Notes: generated by a model from the letters alone, not told the origin. A DNA stretch of 64,000 nucleotides from Agromyces kandeliae (GCF_009674665.1 NZ_WKJD01000021.1:363728-427727); one strand, 5' to 3'. Positions 53,951 to 63,939 are shown, counted from the stretch's first letter. Translations and numbers: made by a program.

Positions 53951-55324
53951 GTGACAGCGTTCGTCTCAGCCCTCGACCTGTTCTCGATCGGCGTCGGCCC
54001 CTCGAGTTCCCACACGGTCGGACCCATGCGGGCCGCGCGCGTCTTCGTCGAGGGACTCGCCGAAGACGGGCGCCTCGAGCGCGTGCGGCGGATCACCTGC
54101 TCGCTCTACGGTTCGCTCGGAGCGACGGGACTCGGGCACGGCACGCCCGACGCCGTGGTCGCCGGCCTCGGCGGCCTCGCCCCCCACGACTGCGACCCCG
54201 ACGACGTCCGCAGCGCGTGGGCCCGGCTCGGCGACGGCGCCGAGGTCCTGCTCGCCGGGCACCACGCCGTGCGGATGTCCCAGTCCGACGTCAGCCTGGA
54301 GCCCCGCACGCGGCTCCCCGGACACCCGAACGCGCTCACCCTGCAGGCGTGGGGCGACGACGACGCCCTGCCCATCGCCGAGGAGACGTACTACTCGGTC
54401 GGCGGCGGCTTCATCCGCCGCGACGGCGACGCGCCCGAGCAGGCCGAGGCACTGCGTCATCCGCTGCCCTACTCGACTGCGGCGGAGCTGCTCGCGCTCT
54501 GCGACGAGCACGGCGTGAGCCTGTGCGACGTCGCCTGGCGGAACGAGGTCGCCGTACACGGCGAGGAGGGCATCGTCGCCGGGATCGATGCGATCTGGGA
54601 CGCCATGGCCGAGTGCGTGGCGCACGGGCTCGCGACCGAGGGCACGCTCCCCGGCGGCCTTCGCGTGAAGCGCCGCGCACCCGAGGTGCGTCGCCGGCTC
54701 GAGGAGTACGACCGGGACGAGCACGTCCGCGACACGTCCACGGAGTGGCTGCACGCCTTCGCGCTCGCGGTCAACGAGGAGAACGCCTCGGGCGGGCGTG
54801 TCGTGACCGCGCCGACGAACGGGGCTGCCGGGATCATCCCCGCGGTCGGCCACTACTACCTGAAGTACGTGCCCGGCGCCGACCGCGAGGGCATCCGCCG
54901 CTACCTGCTGACCGCGTCCGCGATCGCGAGCCTCGTGAAGAAGAACGCCTCGATCTCGGGGGCCGAGGGCGGGTGCCAGGCCGAGGTCGGCTCGGCGTGC
55001 GCGATGGCGGCGGGCGGGCTCTGCGCCGTGCTGGGCGGCACCCCGCAGCAGATCGAGAACGCGGCGGAGATCGCGATGGAGCACCACCTGGGGCTCACGT
55101 GCGACCCGGTCGCCGGACTCGTGCAGGTGCCGTGCATCGAACGGAACGCGATCGCCGCGTCGACCGCCGTCTCGGCCGCGCGCCTCGCCCTGCACGGCGA
55201 CGGGACGCACATCGTGTCGCTCGACACCGTCATCGAGACCATGCGCCAGACGGGGATCGACATGATGTCGAAGTACAAGGAGACGAGCGAGGGCGGCCTC
55301 GCGGTCAACGTCATCGAGTGCTGA
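53951..55324 (+). CDS. sdaA: L-serine ammonia-lyase, iron-sulfur type
   Basis: 457 residues, single-chain form: N-terminal regulatory (beta) domain with SALDLFSIGVGPSSSHTVGP and HPNALTLQAWGDDD; C-terminal catalytic (alpha) domain with the cluster-binding cysteines in GGCQAEVGSACAMAAGGLCA, LGLTCDPVAGLVQVPCIERN. It converts serine to pyruvate and ammonia with a [4Fe-4S] cluster. TAGCCT (53939-53944) lies 6 bases upstream of GTG 53951, so a leaderless GTG start is likely. Confidence 0.95.
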   Translation: MTAFVSALDLFSIGVGPSSSHTVGPMRAARVFVEGLAEDGRLERVRRITCSLYGSLGATGLGHGTPDAVVAGLGGLAPHDCDPDDVRSAWARLGDGAEVLLAGHHAVRMSQSDVSLEPRTRLPGHPNALTLQAWGDDDALPIAEETYYSVGGGFIRRDGDAPEQAEALRHPLPYSTAAELLALCDEHGVSLCDVAWRNEVAVHGEEGIVAGIDAIWDAMAECVAHGLATEGTLPGGLRVKRRAPEVRRRLEEYDRDEHVRDTSTEWLHAFALAVNEENASGGRVVTAPTNGAAGIIPAVGHYYLKYVPGADREGIRRYLLTASAIASLVKKNASISGAEGGCQAEVGSACAMAAGGLCAVLGGTPQQIENAAEIAMEHHLGLTCDPVAGLVQVPCIERNAIAASTAVSAARLALHGDGTHIVSLDTVIETMRQTGIDMMSKYKETSEGGLAVNVIEC

Positions 55325-55387
55325 CCGCACCGTGTCCCCCGGATGGGTCGCTTCCGCCGTGGACCGCGATTCTGCGAAGGTAGCCGG

Positions 55388-55579
55388 GTGGACCCGAACA
55401 TCGACCCCAGCCTGCTCCTCGGCCAGAGCGTCGCCGTGCTCGTCATCGGCTCGCTCATCTACCTCGCGTTCATCGCGCTGAGCGTCTGGATCGGCTATCT
55501 CATCGTCAAGGCGGCCGTGCGCAACGGCCTTCGCGAGCACACGCTCTGGCTCGAGCAGCGGCGCGGCCCACTGCGCTGA
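55388..55579 (+). CDS. Small single-pass/two-pass membrane protein
   Basis: 63 residues from GTG 55388: VDPNIDPSLLLGQSVAVLVI, then GSLIYLAFIALSVWIGYLIV and the basic tail RNGLREHTLWLEQRRGPLR. One long or two short hydrophobic segments. No family recognised; small but with strong codon bias and 64 bases after sdaA. TAGCCG sits directly before the start (55381-55386), compatible with neither a normal nor leaderless promoter of its own, so read-through from sdaA is likely. Confidence 0.6.
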   Translation: MDPNIDPSLLLGQSVAVLVIGSLIYLAFIALSVWIGYLIVKAAVRNGLREHTLWLEQRRGPLR

Positions 55580-55652
55580 TCGGTCGCCGGGCCCGGCCCG
55601 GCCGGCCGCCCGCACGCGCGAACCCGACTCGCCGCGCGGCCTCCGTGTCCCC

Positions 55653-56162
55653 CTAACAGGCGCATTCGACGATCGGCGCCCCGGTCTCCACGTTGGTCAG
55701 CGTGTCGACCGCGCGCCGTTCGCGGCCGCCGTCGTGCTCGACCTCGAACCCCTCGCGCACCCAGTACTCGAATCCGCCGAGCATCTCCTTCACGGGGTGC
55801 CCGAGGCTCGCGAACGCGAGCGCCGCGCGGGTCGCGCCATTGCATCCCGGCCCCCAGCAGTAGACGACGACGGCCGTCCCGCGCGCGAACCGCGTCGGCG
55901 CGACCTCGGCGATGCGACGCCCGGGCAGGTGCACGGCGCCCGGGATGCGGCCGGCCGCCCAGGCGGCCTCGCTGCGCGTGTCGACGAGCACGAAGCCGGG
56001 GTCGGGTGCGGCGAGCGCCGCCGACACGTCGGACACGTCGGTCTCGAATCCGAGGCGTGCCCGGAAGTGGCGCACGGCCTCGGCGGGCGATGCGACGTGG
56101 GCGAAGAGCCCGTCGACGGATGCCGCGGGAGCGGCGGGCACGGGAGCGGTCGGGTTCGTCAT
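55653..56162 (-). CDS. Rhodanese-domain protein
   Basis: 169 residues. One rhodanese domain from about 50: FVLVDTRSEAAWAAGRIPGA-VHLPG, active-site loop VVYCWGPGCNGATRAALAFA with cysteine near 102, and GGFEYWVREGF. The N-terminal 30 residues are Ala/Pro-rich; the C-terminus ends VETGAPIVECAC with two extra cysteines two residues apart. Persulfide transfer or detoxification is likely. Start ATG 56162. Confidence 0.9.
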   Translation of the reverse strand: MTNPTAPVPAAPAASVDGLFAHVASPAEAVRHFRARLGFETDVSDVSAALAAPDPGFVLVDTRSEAAWAAGRIPGAVHLPGRRIAEVAPTRFARGTAVVVYCWGPGCNGATRAALAFASLGHPVKEMLGGFEYWVREGFEVEHDGGRERRAVDTLTNVETGAPIVECAC

Positions 56163-56290
56163 GCTCCGATGCTCCCACCGGCCGTGCCGGGTCCCGGGCG
56201 CGATTCCGGCCCGCGTTGCGCGACATCCCGCCAGATCGTGCGGGCCGTGCGCGCGGCGCCGTGCCTCAGCCGCGCCGTCGCCGCCCGACG

Positions 56291-57574
56291 TCACGCACCG
56301 CGGAAGTAGGCTCCGATCGCCGCGCCGAGCGCGGCGAGGTCCTCGACGTGCGCGAGTTCCCGCGCGGAGTGCATCGAGAGCAGCGGCGGCCCGACGTCGA
56401 CGGTGCGGATGCCCAGGCGGGTGGCCGTGAGCGGCCCGATGGTCGAGCCGCACGGGATCGCGTTGTTCGACACGAACTGCTGCGTGGGCACGCCGGCCGC
56501 GAGGCACGCCGCGGCCCAGAGGGCCGACCCCGCGGCATCCGTCGCGTAGCGCTGGTTGGCGTTGAGCTTCAGGAGCGGCCCGCCGCCGAGCACCGGGCGG
56601 TTCACGGGATCGTGGCGCTCCGGGTAGTTCGGGTGCACGGCGTGGCCGGCGTCGCTCGAGACGTGCCACGACGCGGCGAACGCACGGCGGCGGTCCTCGA
56701 CGCCGGCCCCGAGACCGGCGCCGATGCGGGCCAGGACGTCGGCGAGGAACGGTCCGCTCGCGCCCGACCTCGACTCGGATCCGAGCTCCTCGTGGTCGAA
56801 TGCGGCGAGCACGCTGACGTGCTCGGCGTCGTCGGGCGCGCCCAGGAGCGCGGTGAGCCCCGCGTGCACCGACGTGAGGTTGTCCATGCGGCCGGAGGCG
56901 AGGAACACGTCACCGCGACCGAATCGGGCGGGTGCCGCCGAGTCGGCGACGTGCACGTCGTGCCCGACGACCTCCTCGGGGTCGATCCCGGCGAGCGCGG
57001 CGAGGTGGGCGACGACGTCGGTCGGTTCGCCGCTCGTCTCGACACCCCAGATCGGCTGCACGTGGCGCTGCTTGTCGAGCGTGAGCCCGTCGGAGTTGAC
57101 GCCGCGGTCCAGGTGGACGGCGAGCTGCGGGATGCGCAGCAGCGGCCCCGTCGCGACGAGGTGGGTCGCGCCGTCGCGGGTCGCGAGGCGGCCGGCCAGT
57201 CGCAGCTCGCGGTCGAGCCAGGAGTTCAGCAGCGGGCCGCCGTAGACCTCGACGTTCGCCTGGGAGAGTCCGGCGGCCGCGCTCGAGGGGTTGGGCTTGA
57301 GCTTGAACGACGGCGAGTCCGTGTGCGCGCCGAGGATCCGGAACGGGGTCGTCGCCTGCGCGCCGTCGGGCTGCACCCAGGCGATGACGGCGCCGTCGCG
57401 GACGACCACCCGACGCCCCGCGCCGCTCGGCCAGGCGTCGCGCTCGTCGAGGCGTTCGAACCCCTCCTCCTGGAGCCGGCGGGCCACCTCCTCGGCCGCG
57501 TGGTACGACGACGGCGATGCCGTCACGAACGCGGTGAAGTCCTCGATGTACGCGTCGACGTCAGGGGTGCCCAT
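56291..57574 (-). CDS. M18-family aminopeptidase
   Basis: 427 residues, di-zinc metallopeptidase. Visible: AFVTASPSSYHAAEEVARRL, zinc ligand ILGAHTDSPSFKLKP, FASGRMDNL-type FLASGRMDNLTSVHAGL, catalytic FDHEELGSESRSGA, SDAGHAVHPNYPERHDP, and the C-terminal SMHSARELAHVEDLAAL. Cleaves acidic N-terminal residues in the family archetypes. ATG 57574. Stands alone. Confidence 0.94.
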   Translation of the reverse strand: MGTPDVDAYIEDFTAFVTASPSSYHAAEEVARRLQEEGFERLDERDAWPSGAGRRVVVRDGAVIAWVQPDGAQATTPFRILGAHTDSPSFKLKPNPSSAAAGLSQANVEVYGGPLLNSWLDRELRLAGRLATRDGATHLVATGPLLRIPQLAVHLDRGVNSDGLTLDKQRHVQPIWGVETSGEPTDVVAHLAALAGIDPEEVVGHDVHVADSAAPARFGRGDVFLASGRMDNLTSVHAGLTALLGAPDDAEHVSVLAAFDHEELGSESRSGASGPFLADVLARIGAGLGAGVEDRRRAFAASWHVSSDAGHAVHPNYPERHDPVNRPVLGGGPLLKLNANQRYATDAAGSALWAAACLAAGVPTQQFVSNNAIPCGSTIGPLTATRLGIRTVDVGPPLLSMHSARELAHVEDLAALGAAIGAYFRGA

Positions 57575-57622
57575 CCCCCCATCTTCGCAAACCTCGACGG
57601 CGCCCCGGACCGCCGGCGACGC

Positions 57623-58555
57623 TCAGGCGAACCGGATGGTCGCCTGCAGCCGCGCGCGGATCTCCATGACATCCGCACCGCCGAGGACGGGCGACCCGGG
57701 AACGCCCTCGCGGATCGCGCTCGCGAGCCGCGACCGGCGCACGAGCGCGACCGCCGCGCCGCGCACCGATCCGCCGACCTCGATGGGTGCGCCCGCGTAC
57801 TCGTCGGGCACGACCACGACGAGCGCGGTCGGCTTCACGCGCGCCGCACGGGTGACCGCCTTCGCGCGCGCTGCGAGCAACCGGATGGGCCGCTCCCCTG
57901 CGAGCGCCTCCCCGATGAGCTCGCCGCGCTTGAACGCGACCGGTCCGCCCCAGTCCTCGGACTGGATCGCGATGAGCCCGGTCGGTCCCAGCACCAGGTG
58001 GTCGAGCTTGGGCGGGAAGCCGGGGCCCGCGGCATCCGTCGCGATGTCGTGCCACACCGTGTAGGCGATGCCGAGTGTCGCGAGCGCACGCGCGGTCTCC
58101 TCCTCGGCGAGCGCGTCGGCGAGCACGTGACGGATGTCCCGCGGCGCCGAGCGCACGAGCGACGGGTCGTAGGGGTCGTCGAGGGTCACGCCGCGGCCCG
58201 CCCACTCCCGGATGAGGTCGAGGTAGCGCTCGCGCGTCCATCCGCCGGGGTGGCCGTAGGCGCGCGCCATCGGCCGCGAGTCGCGGCGCGGGCGCGGGGC
58301 CGAGGGCGCCCAGGCCTCGTGCTGGGGCTCCGCCATCCCGCCGGCGGACCCGCGATCGAACGCCGCGCGCGCCTCCGGGGTGCCGATGAGCTCCCAGGCG
58401 CGCTGGACCGCGTGGAACCGCGTGACGTCGCCGCCCGTGTCGGGGTGCGCGTGGCGCAGCGCTCGCCGGTACGCGAGGCGCAGCGCCGTGGCATCCGCAT
58501 CGGAGGCGACGCCGAGCACCTCGTAGGGCGAATCGGACAGTGGGGAGTCGGGCAT
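57623..58555 (-). CDS. J-domain/NERD (nuclease-related) fusion protein
   Basis: 310 residues. Residues about 6-70 form a DnaJ J-domain (SPYEVLGVASDADATALRLA, with the HPD triad in HAHPDTGGDVTRFHAVQRAW). After a proline-rich linker (about 80-115), residues 120-250 match a NERD-type region: VWHDIATDAAGPGFPPKLDH-LVLGPTGLIAIQSEDWGG. The C-terminus (VVVVPDEYAGAPIEVGG...) completes the PD-(D/E)xK-like fold. J-domains recruit Hsp70; NERD may bind or cut nucleic acids. TATCCT upstream suggests start ATG 58555 rather than GTG 58579. Confidence 0.8.
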   Translation of the reverse strand: MPDSPLSDSPYEVLGVASDADATALRLAYRRALRHAHPDTGGDVTRFHAVQRAWELIGTPEARAAFDRGSAGGMAEPQHEAWAPSAPRPRRDSRPMARAYGHPGGWTRERYLDLIREWAGRGVTLDDPYDPSLVRSAPRDIRHVLADALAEEETARALATLGIAYTVWHDIATDAAGPGFPPKLDHLVLGPTGLIAIQSEDWGGPVAFKRGELIGEALAGERPIRLLAARAKAVTRAARVKPTALVVVVPDEYAGAPIEVGGSVRGAAVALVRRSRLASAIREGVPGSPVLGGADVMEIRARLQATIRFA

Positions 58556-58631
58556 GGGCTCGCTTTCGGTGGCAGCCACGAGGATACCGCCGCCGTCGGG
58601 GATATCGCCGTGTGCGGCCCCCGAGGCCGCC

Positions 58632-60224
58632 TCAGTCGACGATCGGGCGCAGCATCCCTCCCGCCACGAGCTCCCGCGTGGCGGGCGCGAGCTCGTCCCA
58701 GAGTTCGGCTCGGTCGACCTCCAGCAGGTCGGCGATGGCGTCGACGAGCACGCCGAGCGGCAGGTCCCCGTCGGCCGCGCCGACGAGCGCCGCGAGGCCG
58801 GTGCCGGCGTCGACGACCCGACCGAAGCCGCCGCCCTGTCGCAGCAGGATCACGGTCGGCTGCTCGGCGCCGGGCCAGTGGTGGCGTTCCTCGGTCACGT
58901 CCTCGGCGACGGCGAGGCGCAGCGCGCGGAGGGCGTCGTCGTCGAGCGCCTCGACGAGGTCGGCTGCCGCGAGGCACGCCTCGAGGTGGGCGGCGAGCCC
59001 GCCCGAGACGTCGCCGAGCGGGCCGTGCAGCCGTTCGGCTCGCCCGAGCGAGGGCACGCGCCCGTCGGCCGGGCGACGCAGCAGCACGTAGCCGAATCCG
59101 ACCGACTCGACCTCGCGCGCGGCGAAGTCCTCGATCCATGCGCCGTGCAGCGCCTCGAACTCGGGCGTGCCCGGTCGCGTTCCGCCGTCGCGGATCCACG
59201 TCTCGGCGTACTCGCTGGGATCCTGACGCTCGCGCTCGACGATCCAGTACTCGAGGCCCGCGTCGGCGGCCCATCCGGCGACGCGTTCGAGCCCGTCGGC
59301 GAGGTCGTCTCCGGCACGCCGGTACTCCCAGTTCCCGAGCAGCTGCGCGATCCCGCCGGGAGCGAGGTGACCGGCGGCGCCTCGGACGACCGCCTCGACG
59401 ATCGCGTCGCCGACCAGGCCGCCGTCGCGGTAGTCGTACGCCGGGACACCGTCGCGGCGCGGCGTGATCACGAAGGGCGGGTTCGACACGATGCGGTCGA
59501 CCCGCTCGCCGGCGAGCGGTTCGTAGAGGCTCCCGAGCCGGAAGTCGATGCCGTCGATGCCGTTGAGCGCGGCGTTCAACCGCGCGAATCGCAGCGCCCG
59601 CTCCGAGATGTCGCTCGCGATGACGCGGTCGCTGAAGCGCGACGCGTGCATCGCCTGGATCCCGCACCCCGTGCCCAGGTCGAAGGCGGTCGCGATGGGC
59701 CGCTGCAGCAGGAGGCCGCTGAGCGTCAACGAGGCGCCGCCCACGCCGAGCACGTACTCCTCCGGGAGTGCGCCACCGGTCGCCAGCTCGCCCGGGTCCG
59801 ATGCGATCCACCACTCCCCGGGTCCGGCGGCGTCGGTGAACGCGTAGGGCCGCAGGTCCATGAGCGGCACCGCGTCGTCGCCCTCGATGCGGACCATGCC
59901 GAGCGCCTCGGCCCGGGTGACGCCGAGGCCCGGCAGCGCCGCGGCGAGGTCGACGGATGCCACGGGCACGCCGAGCACGAAGCACCGCACGAGCGTCGCC
60001 AGCGGGCGCTGGTCGGTCCCGACGTGCGCGAGCGCGAGCAGGGCGGGAACGCGGTGGCCGCGGCGAAGCGCCGCGCCGGGATGGGTGGACGTCTCGTCGG
60101 CGCCGCGCTCCCAGAGCGACTCGATCCCCGCGACCGTGTACCCCGCGGCGTCGAGGTCGGCCGCGAGTGCGTCGACGGAGTCGGTGTCGTGCGGGTCGTC
60201 GCGCTCGCCGGCGGGTGTGCTCAC
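58632..60224 (-). CDS. Class I SAM-dependent methyltransferase (DUF7059 N-terminus)
   Basis: 530 residues. N-terminal 140 residues are a winged-helix-like domain (ALRRGHRVPALLALAHVGTD). The Rossmann methyltransferase has motif I IATAFDLGTGCGIQAMHASR (about 168-187), acidic VIASDISERALRFARLNAAL, and the catalytic NPPF in RIVSNPPFVITPR. NPPF marks N-methylation of adenine, glutamine or similar planar amine, as in RsmC, PrmC or N6-MTases. A C-terminal 130-residue domain is extra. Target unknown. GTG 60224 is the likely start. Confidence 0.88.
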   Translation of the reverse strand: MSTPAGERDDPHDTDSVDALAADLDAAGYTVAGIESLWERGADETSTHPGAALRRGHRVPALLALAHVGTDQRPLATLVRCFVLGVPVASVDLAAALPGLGVTRAEALGMVRIEGDDAVPLMDLRPYAFTDAAGPGEWWIASDPGELATGGALPEEYVLGVGGASLTLSGLLLQRPIATAFDLGTGCGIQAMHASRFSDRVIASDISERALRFARLNAALNGIDGIDFRLGSLYEPLAGERVDRIVSNPPFVITPRRDGVPAYDYRDGGLVGDAIVEAVVRGAAGHLAPGGIAQLLGNWEYRRAGDDLADGLERVAGWAADAGLEYWIVERERQDPSEYAETWIRDGGTRPGTPEFEALHGAWIEDFAAREVESVGFGYVLLRRPADGRVPSLGRAERLHGPLGDVSGGLAAHLEACLAAADLVEALDDDALRALRLAVAEDVTEERHHWPGAEQPTVILLRQGGGFGRVVDAGTGLAALVGAADGDLPLGVLVDAIADLLEVDRAELWDELAPATRELVAGGMLRPIVD

Positions 60225-60450
60225 GGTGGTATTCAACCAGTCCCGATGCGGCATCCGCCGGAGCCCGCGACCGCCGACGCGACCGAGGAGCGGGGGCGTT
60301 CACCTCACGATCGCCCGCGCGTCGCGGCCGCGTCATCGGCTCGCCGCCTGCGCGTCACCGCGCGTCCATGCACCACCGGGGCGTGTAACCCGGACGACAC
60401 ACGCGCCAAGTACCGTCGGTTACGATCGGACGAGCGAGGGGAGGTCGCAC

Positions 60451-60783
60451 ATGGCAGAGCCGACCACGCTCGAGCGCCTGCGACAGGACGCGCGGGACGA
60501 ACTCTCCGCACTCATCGAACTGCGGTGCCGCCTCGGGGAGGACCCGTGGGCGTTCCTGCCCGAGCTGCCCTCGGTCGACGAACAGGTCGTCGCGACGCTC
60601 CGCGAGGAACGCCTGCACTCGGAACGGTGGAGCCCCGCGCGGGCGCGCGCCTACCACCCGACCGCGCGGCGCGGCGCCGTCGAGCGCTTCGAGTTCGAGA
60701 TCCTCCGCGACATCGCGATCGACCACCCCGAGCTGAGCACCGCGGTGTGGAGCATGCTCGGCCGCGTGCCGACCGCCTGGTGA
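60451..60783 (+). CDS. Hypothetical small acidic protein
   Basis: 110 residues, no membrane segment. Helical N-terminus TTLERLRQDARDELSALIEL, then LGEDPWAFLPELPSVDEQVV and a C-terminal ERFEFEILRDIAIDHPELST. Not recognised. A clear promoter and ribosome site support it: TACGAT (about 60420) and GGGGAGG before ATG 60451. Convergent with pnuC. Confidence 0.65.
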   Translation: MAEPTTLERLRQDARDELSALIELRCRLGEDPWAFLPELPSVDEQVVATLREERLHSERWSPARARAYHPTARRGAVERFEFEILRDIAIDHPELSTAVWSMLGRVPTAW

Positions 60784-60819
60784 GGTCCGCCGCGCAGTCC
60801 GCTTCGGTGTTCGACCGCG

Positions 60820-61494
60820 TCAGGTCGCAGCCGGGGCGTTCGCCGCGTCCGCCCGCCGCTGGACGCGCATCCAGGTGACGAAGCCGATGAGCGTGAACAC
60901 GCCGTAGAAGAGGTACAGCAGCGCCGACGCGTAGTACCCGGCGCTCACGAGCAGCGGAACGCCGACGATGTCGACCGCGACCCAGATCAGCCAGAACTCG
61001 GTCCAGCCGCGCGCCATGCCCCACGTCGCGAGCAGCGAGCCGACGAAGATCCAGGCGTCGGCCCAGACCGGTTCGAAGGACCCGAGCGCTCGGAAGATCG
61101 GGGTGAGCGCGAGCGTCCCTCCGACGAGCAGCACGACGAGGAGCACGCGCTCGAGGCCCGTCGCCCAGCGCGGCGTCACGGCCGGCGCGGATGCGTCGCC
61201 GTGCCGGTTGCGCGACCACTGGATCCAGCCGTAGATCGAGACGATGATGAACATGACCTGACGCGCCGCCTGGCCGAGCAGGTTCACCGGATTCGGCGTG
61301 CCGAACACCGCCCCGAGGAAGACCGTGAAGAGCAGGGCGTTCCCGATGATGCCGACCGGCCACGCCCACACCTTGCGGCGGAGGCCGCCGAGGGCCGATG
61401 CCAGGCCGAACGCGTTGCCGACGATCTCACGCCAGAGGATGACCTGGTCGCCGATCACCAGTTGCGCGTCGAACAACCACGCGATCGGGTTCAC
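60820..61494 (-). CDS. pnuC: Nicotinamide riboside/mononucleotide transporter PnuC
   Basis: 224 residues, about seven hydrophobic segments. Family motifs: ILWREIVGNAFGLASALGGL, VWAWPVGIIGNALLF, SIYGWIQWSRN and TEFWLIWVAVDIVGVPLL. Facilitated uptake of nicotinamide riboside for NAD synthesis. Start GTG 61494 overlaps the upstream DUF3054 stop (GTGA). No riboswitch can lie between them. Confidence 0.92.
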   Translation of the reverse strand: MNPIAWLFDAQLVIGDQVILWREIVGNAFGLASALGGLRRKVWAWPVGIIGNALLFTVFLGAVFGTPNPVNLLGQAARQVMFIIVSIYGWIQWSRNRHGDASAPAVTPRWATGLERVLLVVLLVGGTLALTPIFRALGSFEPVWADAWIFVGSLLATWGMARGWTEFWLIWVAVDIVGVPLLVSAGYYASALLYLFYGVFTLIGFVTWMRVQRRADAANAPAAT

Positions 61495-61910
61495 GGGGCG
61501 ACCGCCGCGTCGCTGCGCGACGCCGAGCGGTCGCGTCGCAGCCGCCGCACGAGTGCGGCGACGGCCCGCCACCCCAGCAGGAACGCGGCGAGCGTCAGGG
61601 TCGCGACGACGACGAACGCGAGCGCCGCACCCGACCCCGTCACGAGGCGCAGGAGCATGCCGACGATCACGGCCGACAGCCACGCGGCGATGCCGGTCGG
61701 CCGCACGGCGAGCGGACGGCGCCACCCGCGCGCCACGAGCCATCCGATCGCGAGGCCGACGAGGAACGGCCACGCCGTCTGCCAGACGCCCGCGGCGTCG
61801 ACGACCTCGCGATGGCTGCCTCGGCCGATCGCGGCGAAGACGACCACGAGGACGACGTCGACCGCGACGGCGACGACCGCCGTGACGGAGGGACGAGAGG
61901 GCGCGGGCAT
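61491..61910 (-). CDS. DUF3054-family membrane protein
   Basis: 139 residues with four hydrophobic segments: SVTAVVAVAVDVVLVVVFAA, WPFLVGLAIGWLVAR, GIAAWLSAVIVGMLLRLV, LAFVVVATLTLAAFLLGWRA. Typical DUF3054 marks are AIGRGSHRE and the RPTGIAAW segment. Function unknown. Translationally coupled to pnuC by a four-base overlap. Confidence 0.9.
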   Translation of the reverse strand: MPAPSRPSVTAVVAVAVDVVLVVVFAAIGRGSHREVVDAAGVWQTAWPFLVGLAIGWLVARGWRRPLAVRPTGIAAWLSAVIVGMLLRLVTGSGAALAFVVVATLTLAAFLLGWRAVAALVRRLRRDRSASRSDAAVAP

Positions 61911-61938
61911 GCGACCATCGTAGGTCGCCCGACATCCC

Positions 61939-63885
61939 CTAGCCGACGGCGAGCCGCCGGAGTTCGCCGGCGGTCGTCACGGGCAGTGCGCACACGAAGG
62001 ACCGGCACCGGTAGGCCGCGGCACGGCCGTCTCGCAGCGACCGTCCGGCGAACAACTCGAATCCGGCGTCCGCCAGCGCTCCGGCCTGCGCCTCGGTGAC
62101 GATGGCGGTGACGGATGCCTCCTGCCGGCGCGCCTCCCCGGCGAGCTCCGCCGCGGGGCGCGCCTGCCCGGCGGGCGCCGAGTCCTCGTCGTCGCCGTCG
62201 GGCACGATCACGACGAGCTGGACGAGCGGAGCCGCGAGCCGCGCCATCACGCCGAGCGCACCTCCGAACGCGATCGGTCGCGTCGGCGCGATGCCGGCGA
62301 CCATGCGCATGGCGGATTCCGCCAGCTCCCGGTATCGGTCCCCCGCGCCGATCGCGGCGAGACGCCACGCGGCATCGGCGCACGCCGTGAGCCCCGACGG
62401 CGACGCCCCCTCCGCGGGGTCGTCCGCGAAGCCGAGTCCGTGCGCGGCGAGCACCGGGTCGCCGCCGCCGGGTGCGGCGAACGGTGCGTGGTCCTCCTCC
62501 CCGACGCCCTCGGCCGGCGCCGCGCTCCCGCCGGACGCGGCAGCCGCCGTCTCGGCCGCGGCGTCCACGAGTTCGCGCGCCGCGACCGCGTACCGCGCCT
62601 CCCCGGTCGCCGCGGCGAGCCGTACGAGTCCGCCGGCGAGCATCCCGGTGTCCTCGAGGGTGGCGGTCGCGCGCGATGCGCGGCCGTCGAGGGACGCACG
62701 CACGAGCGTTCCGTCCGCGCGCACGTGGTCGACGAGGAGCCGGTCGGCCGCGCGTCGCGCGGTCGAGATCGCGTCGGCGTCGCCGAACACCTGGCCGGCG
62801 CGCGCGAGCGCGCCGATGGCGAGCCCGTTCCACCCGGTCAGGAGCTTCGCGTCGAGGGCCGGGGGTTCGAGGTGCGCCCTGCCCGCGGCATCCCGCCGGT
62901 AGTAGCCGCCCTCGTCGCGGCGACCGTCGATGATGCTCTCGGAGTCCTGGGCCGCGGCGAAGCCACCCGCGGGCAGCTGCATCCGGTCCGAGAGGAACGA
63001 GACGACGCCCGATGCCAGGGATTCGAGGAACACCTGGCGATCGTCACCCGTCGAGAGCTCGGCGGCGACCTCGAGGAGCTGGGCGTTGTCGGTGAGCATG
63101 CGCTCGTAGTGCGGCTCGCTCCAGTCCGCACGCGTCGCGTAACGGAAGAAGCCGCCCTCCACCGGGTCCCGGAGCGGCGACGCGCCCATCTTCCGCATCG
63201 TGCGGATCGCGAGCCCTCGTCCCGGCCCACCCGCCGCGGCGAGGAAGCCGAGGACGGGCGCGACGGGGAACTTCGGCGCAGACCCGAATCCGCCGTGCAC
63301 GACGTCCTCGTCCGTGCCGAGCTCCCGCACCGCGTCGTCGAGCGCCGCGCGGTCGGGCAGCGCGGCGGCGCGGGTTCGGGCGCCGGATGCCGCGGCGATC
63401 GCCGCTCCCACGGCCTGGGCGGTGTGATCCAGGTCGTCGCGGCGTTCGCGCCACGCCTCGCCGACGGCCTCGAGCACGTCGCGGAACGACGGGATCCCCT
63501 GCTGCGCGCGCGGCGGGAAGTAGGTGCCGGCGTAGAACGCGCGGCCGTCGGGGCGGGCGAACACGGTGAGGGGCCAGCCGAGCTGACGGGTGAACGCGGA
63601 TGCCGCGGCCAGGTAGCTCGCATCGACCTCGGGATGCTCCTCCCGATCGACCTTGATCGCGACGAAGCCCTCGTCGAGGAGTTCGGCGATGGCCGGATCG
63701 CTGAAGCTCTCGCGGGCCATGACGTGGCACCAGTGACAGGTCGCGTAGCCGATCGACACCAGCACCGGAACGTCGCGGCGACGCGCTTCGGCGAAGGCCT
63801 CCTCGCCCCACGGGTACCAGTCCACGGGGTTGCCTGCGTGCGCGCGAAGGTACGGACTCACCGCGCCGGCCAGTCGGATCCCCAT
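61939..63885 (-). CDS. DUF255 thioredoxin-fold/(alpha/alpha)6 protein (YyaL/SSP411-like)
   Basis: 648 residues. Thioredoxin-like N-terminal domain (about 1-160) with [20 protein letters not shown], the redox CxxC in [20 protein letters not shown], and [16 protein letters not shown]-terminal (about 230-560) six-hairpin barrel resembling N-acyl-glucosamine epimerases ([17 protein letters not shown]). The Ala/Gly-rich tail differs from relatives. Role unclear in bacteria. ATG 63885. The last gene before the rRNA operon; downstream on its strand is DUF3054-pnuC. Confidence 0.9.
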   Translation of the reverse strand: MGIRLAGAVSPYLRAHAGNPVDWYPWGEEAFAEARRRDVPVLVSIGYATCHWCHVMARESFSDPAIAELLDEGFVAIKVDREEHPEVDASYLAAASAFTRQLGWPLTVFARPDGRAFYAGTYFPPRAQQGIPSFRDVLEAVGEAWRERRDDLDHTAQAVGAAIAAASGARTRAAALPDRAALDDAVRELGTDEDVVHGGFGSAPKFPVAPVLGFLAAAGGPGRGLAIRTMRKMGASPLRDPVEGGFFRYATRADWSEPHYERMLTDNAQLLEVAAELSTGDDRQVFLESLASGVVSFLSDRMQLPAGGFAAAQDSESIIDGRRDEGGYYRRDAAGRAHLEPPALDAKLLTGWNGLAIGALARAGQVFGDADAISTARRAADRLLVDHVRADGTLVRASLDGRASRATATLEDTGMLAGGLVRLAAATGEARYAVAARELVDAAAETAAAASGGSAAPAEGVGEEDHAPFAAPGGGDPVLAAHGLGFADDPAEGASPSGLTACADAAWRLAAIGAGDRYRELAESAMRMVAGIAPTRPIAFGGALGVMARLAAPLVQLVVIVPDGDDEDSAPAGQARPAAELAGEARRQEASVTAIVTEAQAGALADAGFELFAGRSLRDGRAAAYRCRSFVCALPVTTAGELRRLAVG

Positions 63886-63939
63886 CGATCCAGCGTATGC
63901 CCGCTTCTGGTGTGTGGGGGTGGGGTGAGGTGTTAACGC

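Noticed and set aside
55580..55652. GGGCCCGGCCCGGCCGGCC palindromic run as terminator
   Set aside because: Low-complexity GC palindrome that can pair in many registers; no defined stem-loop to annotate.
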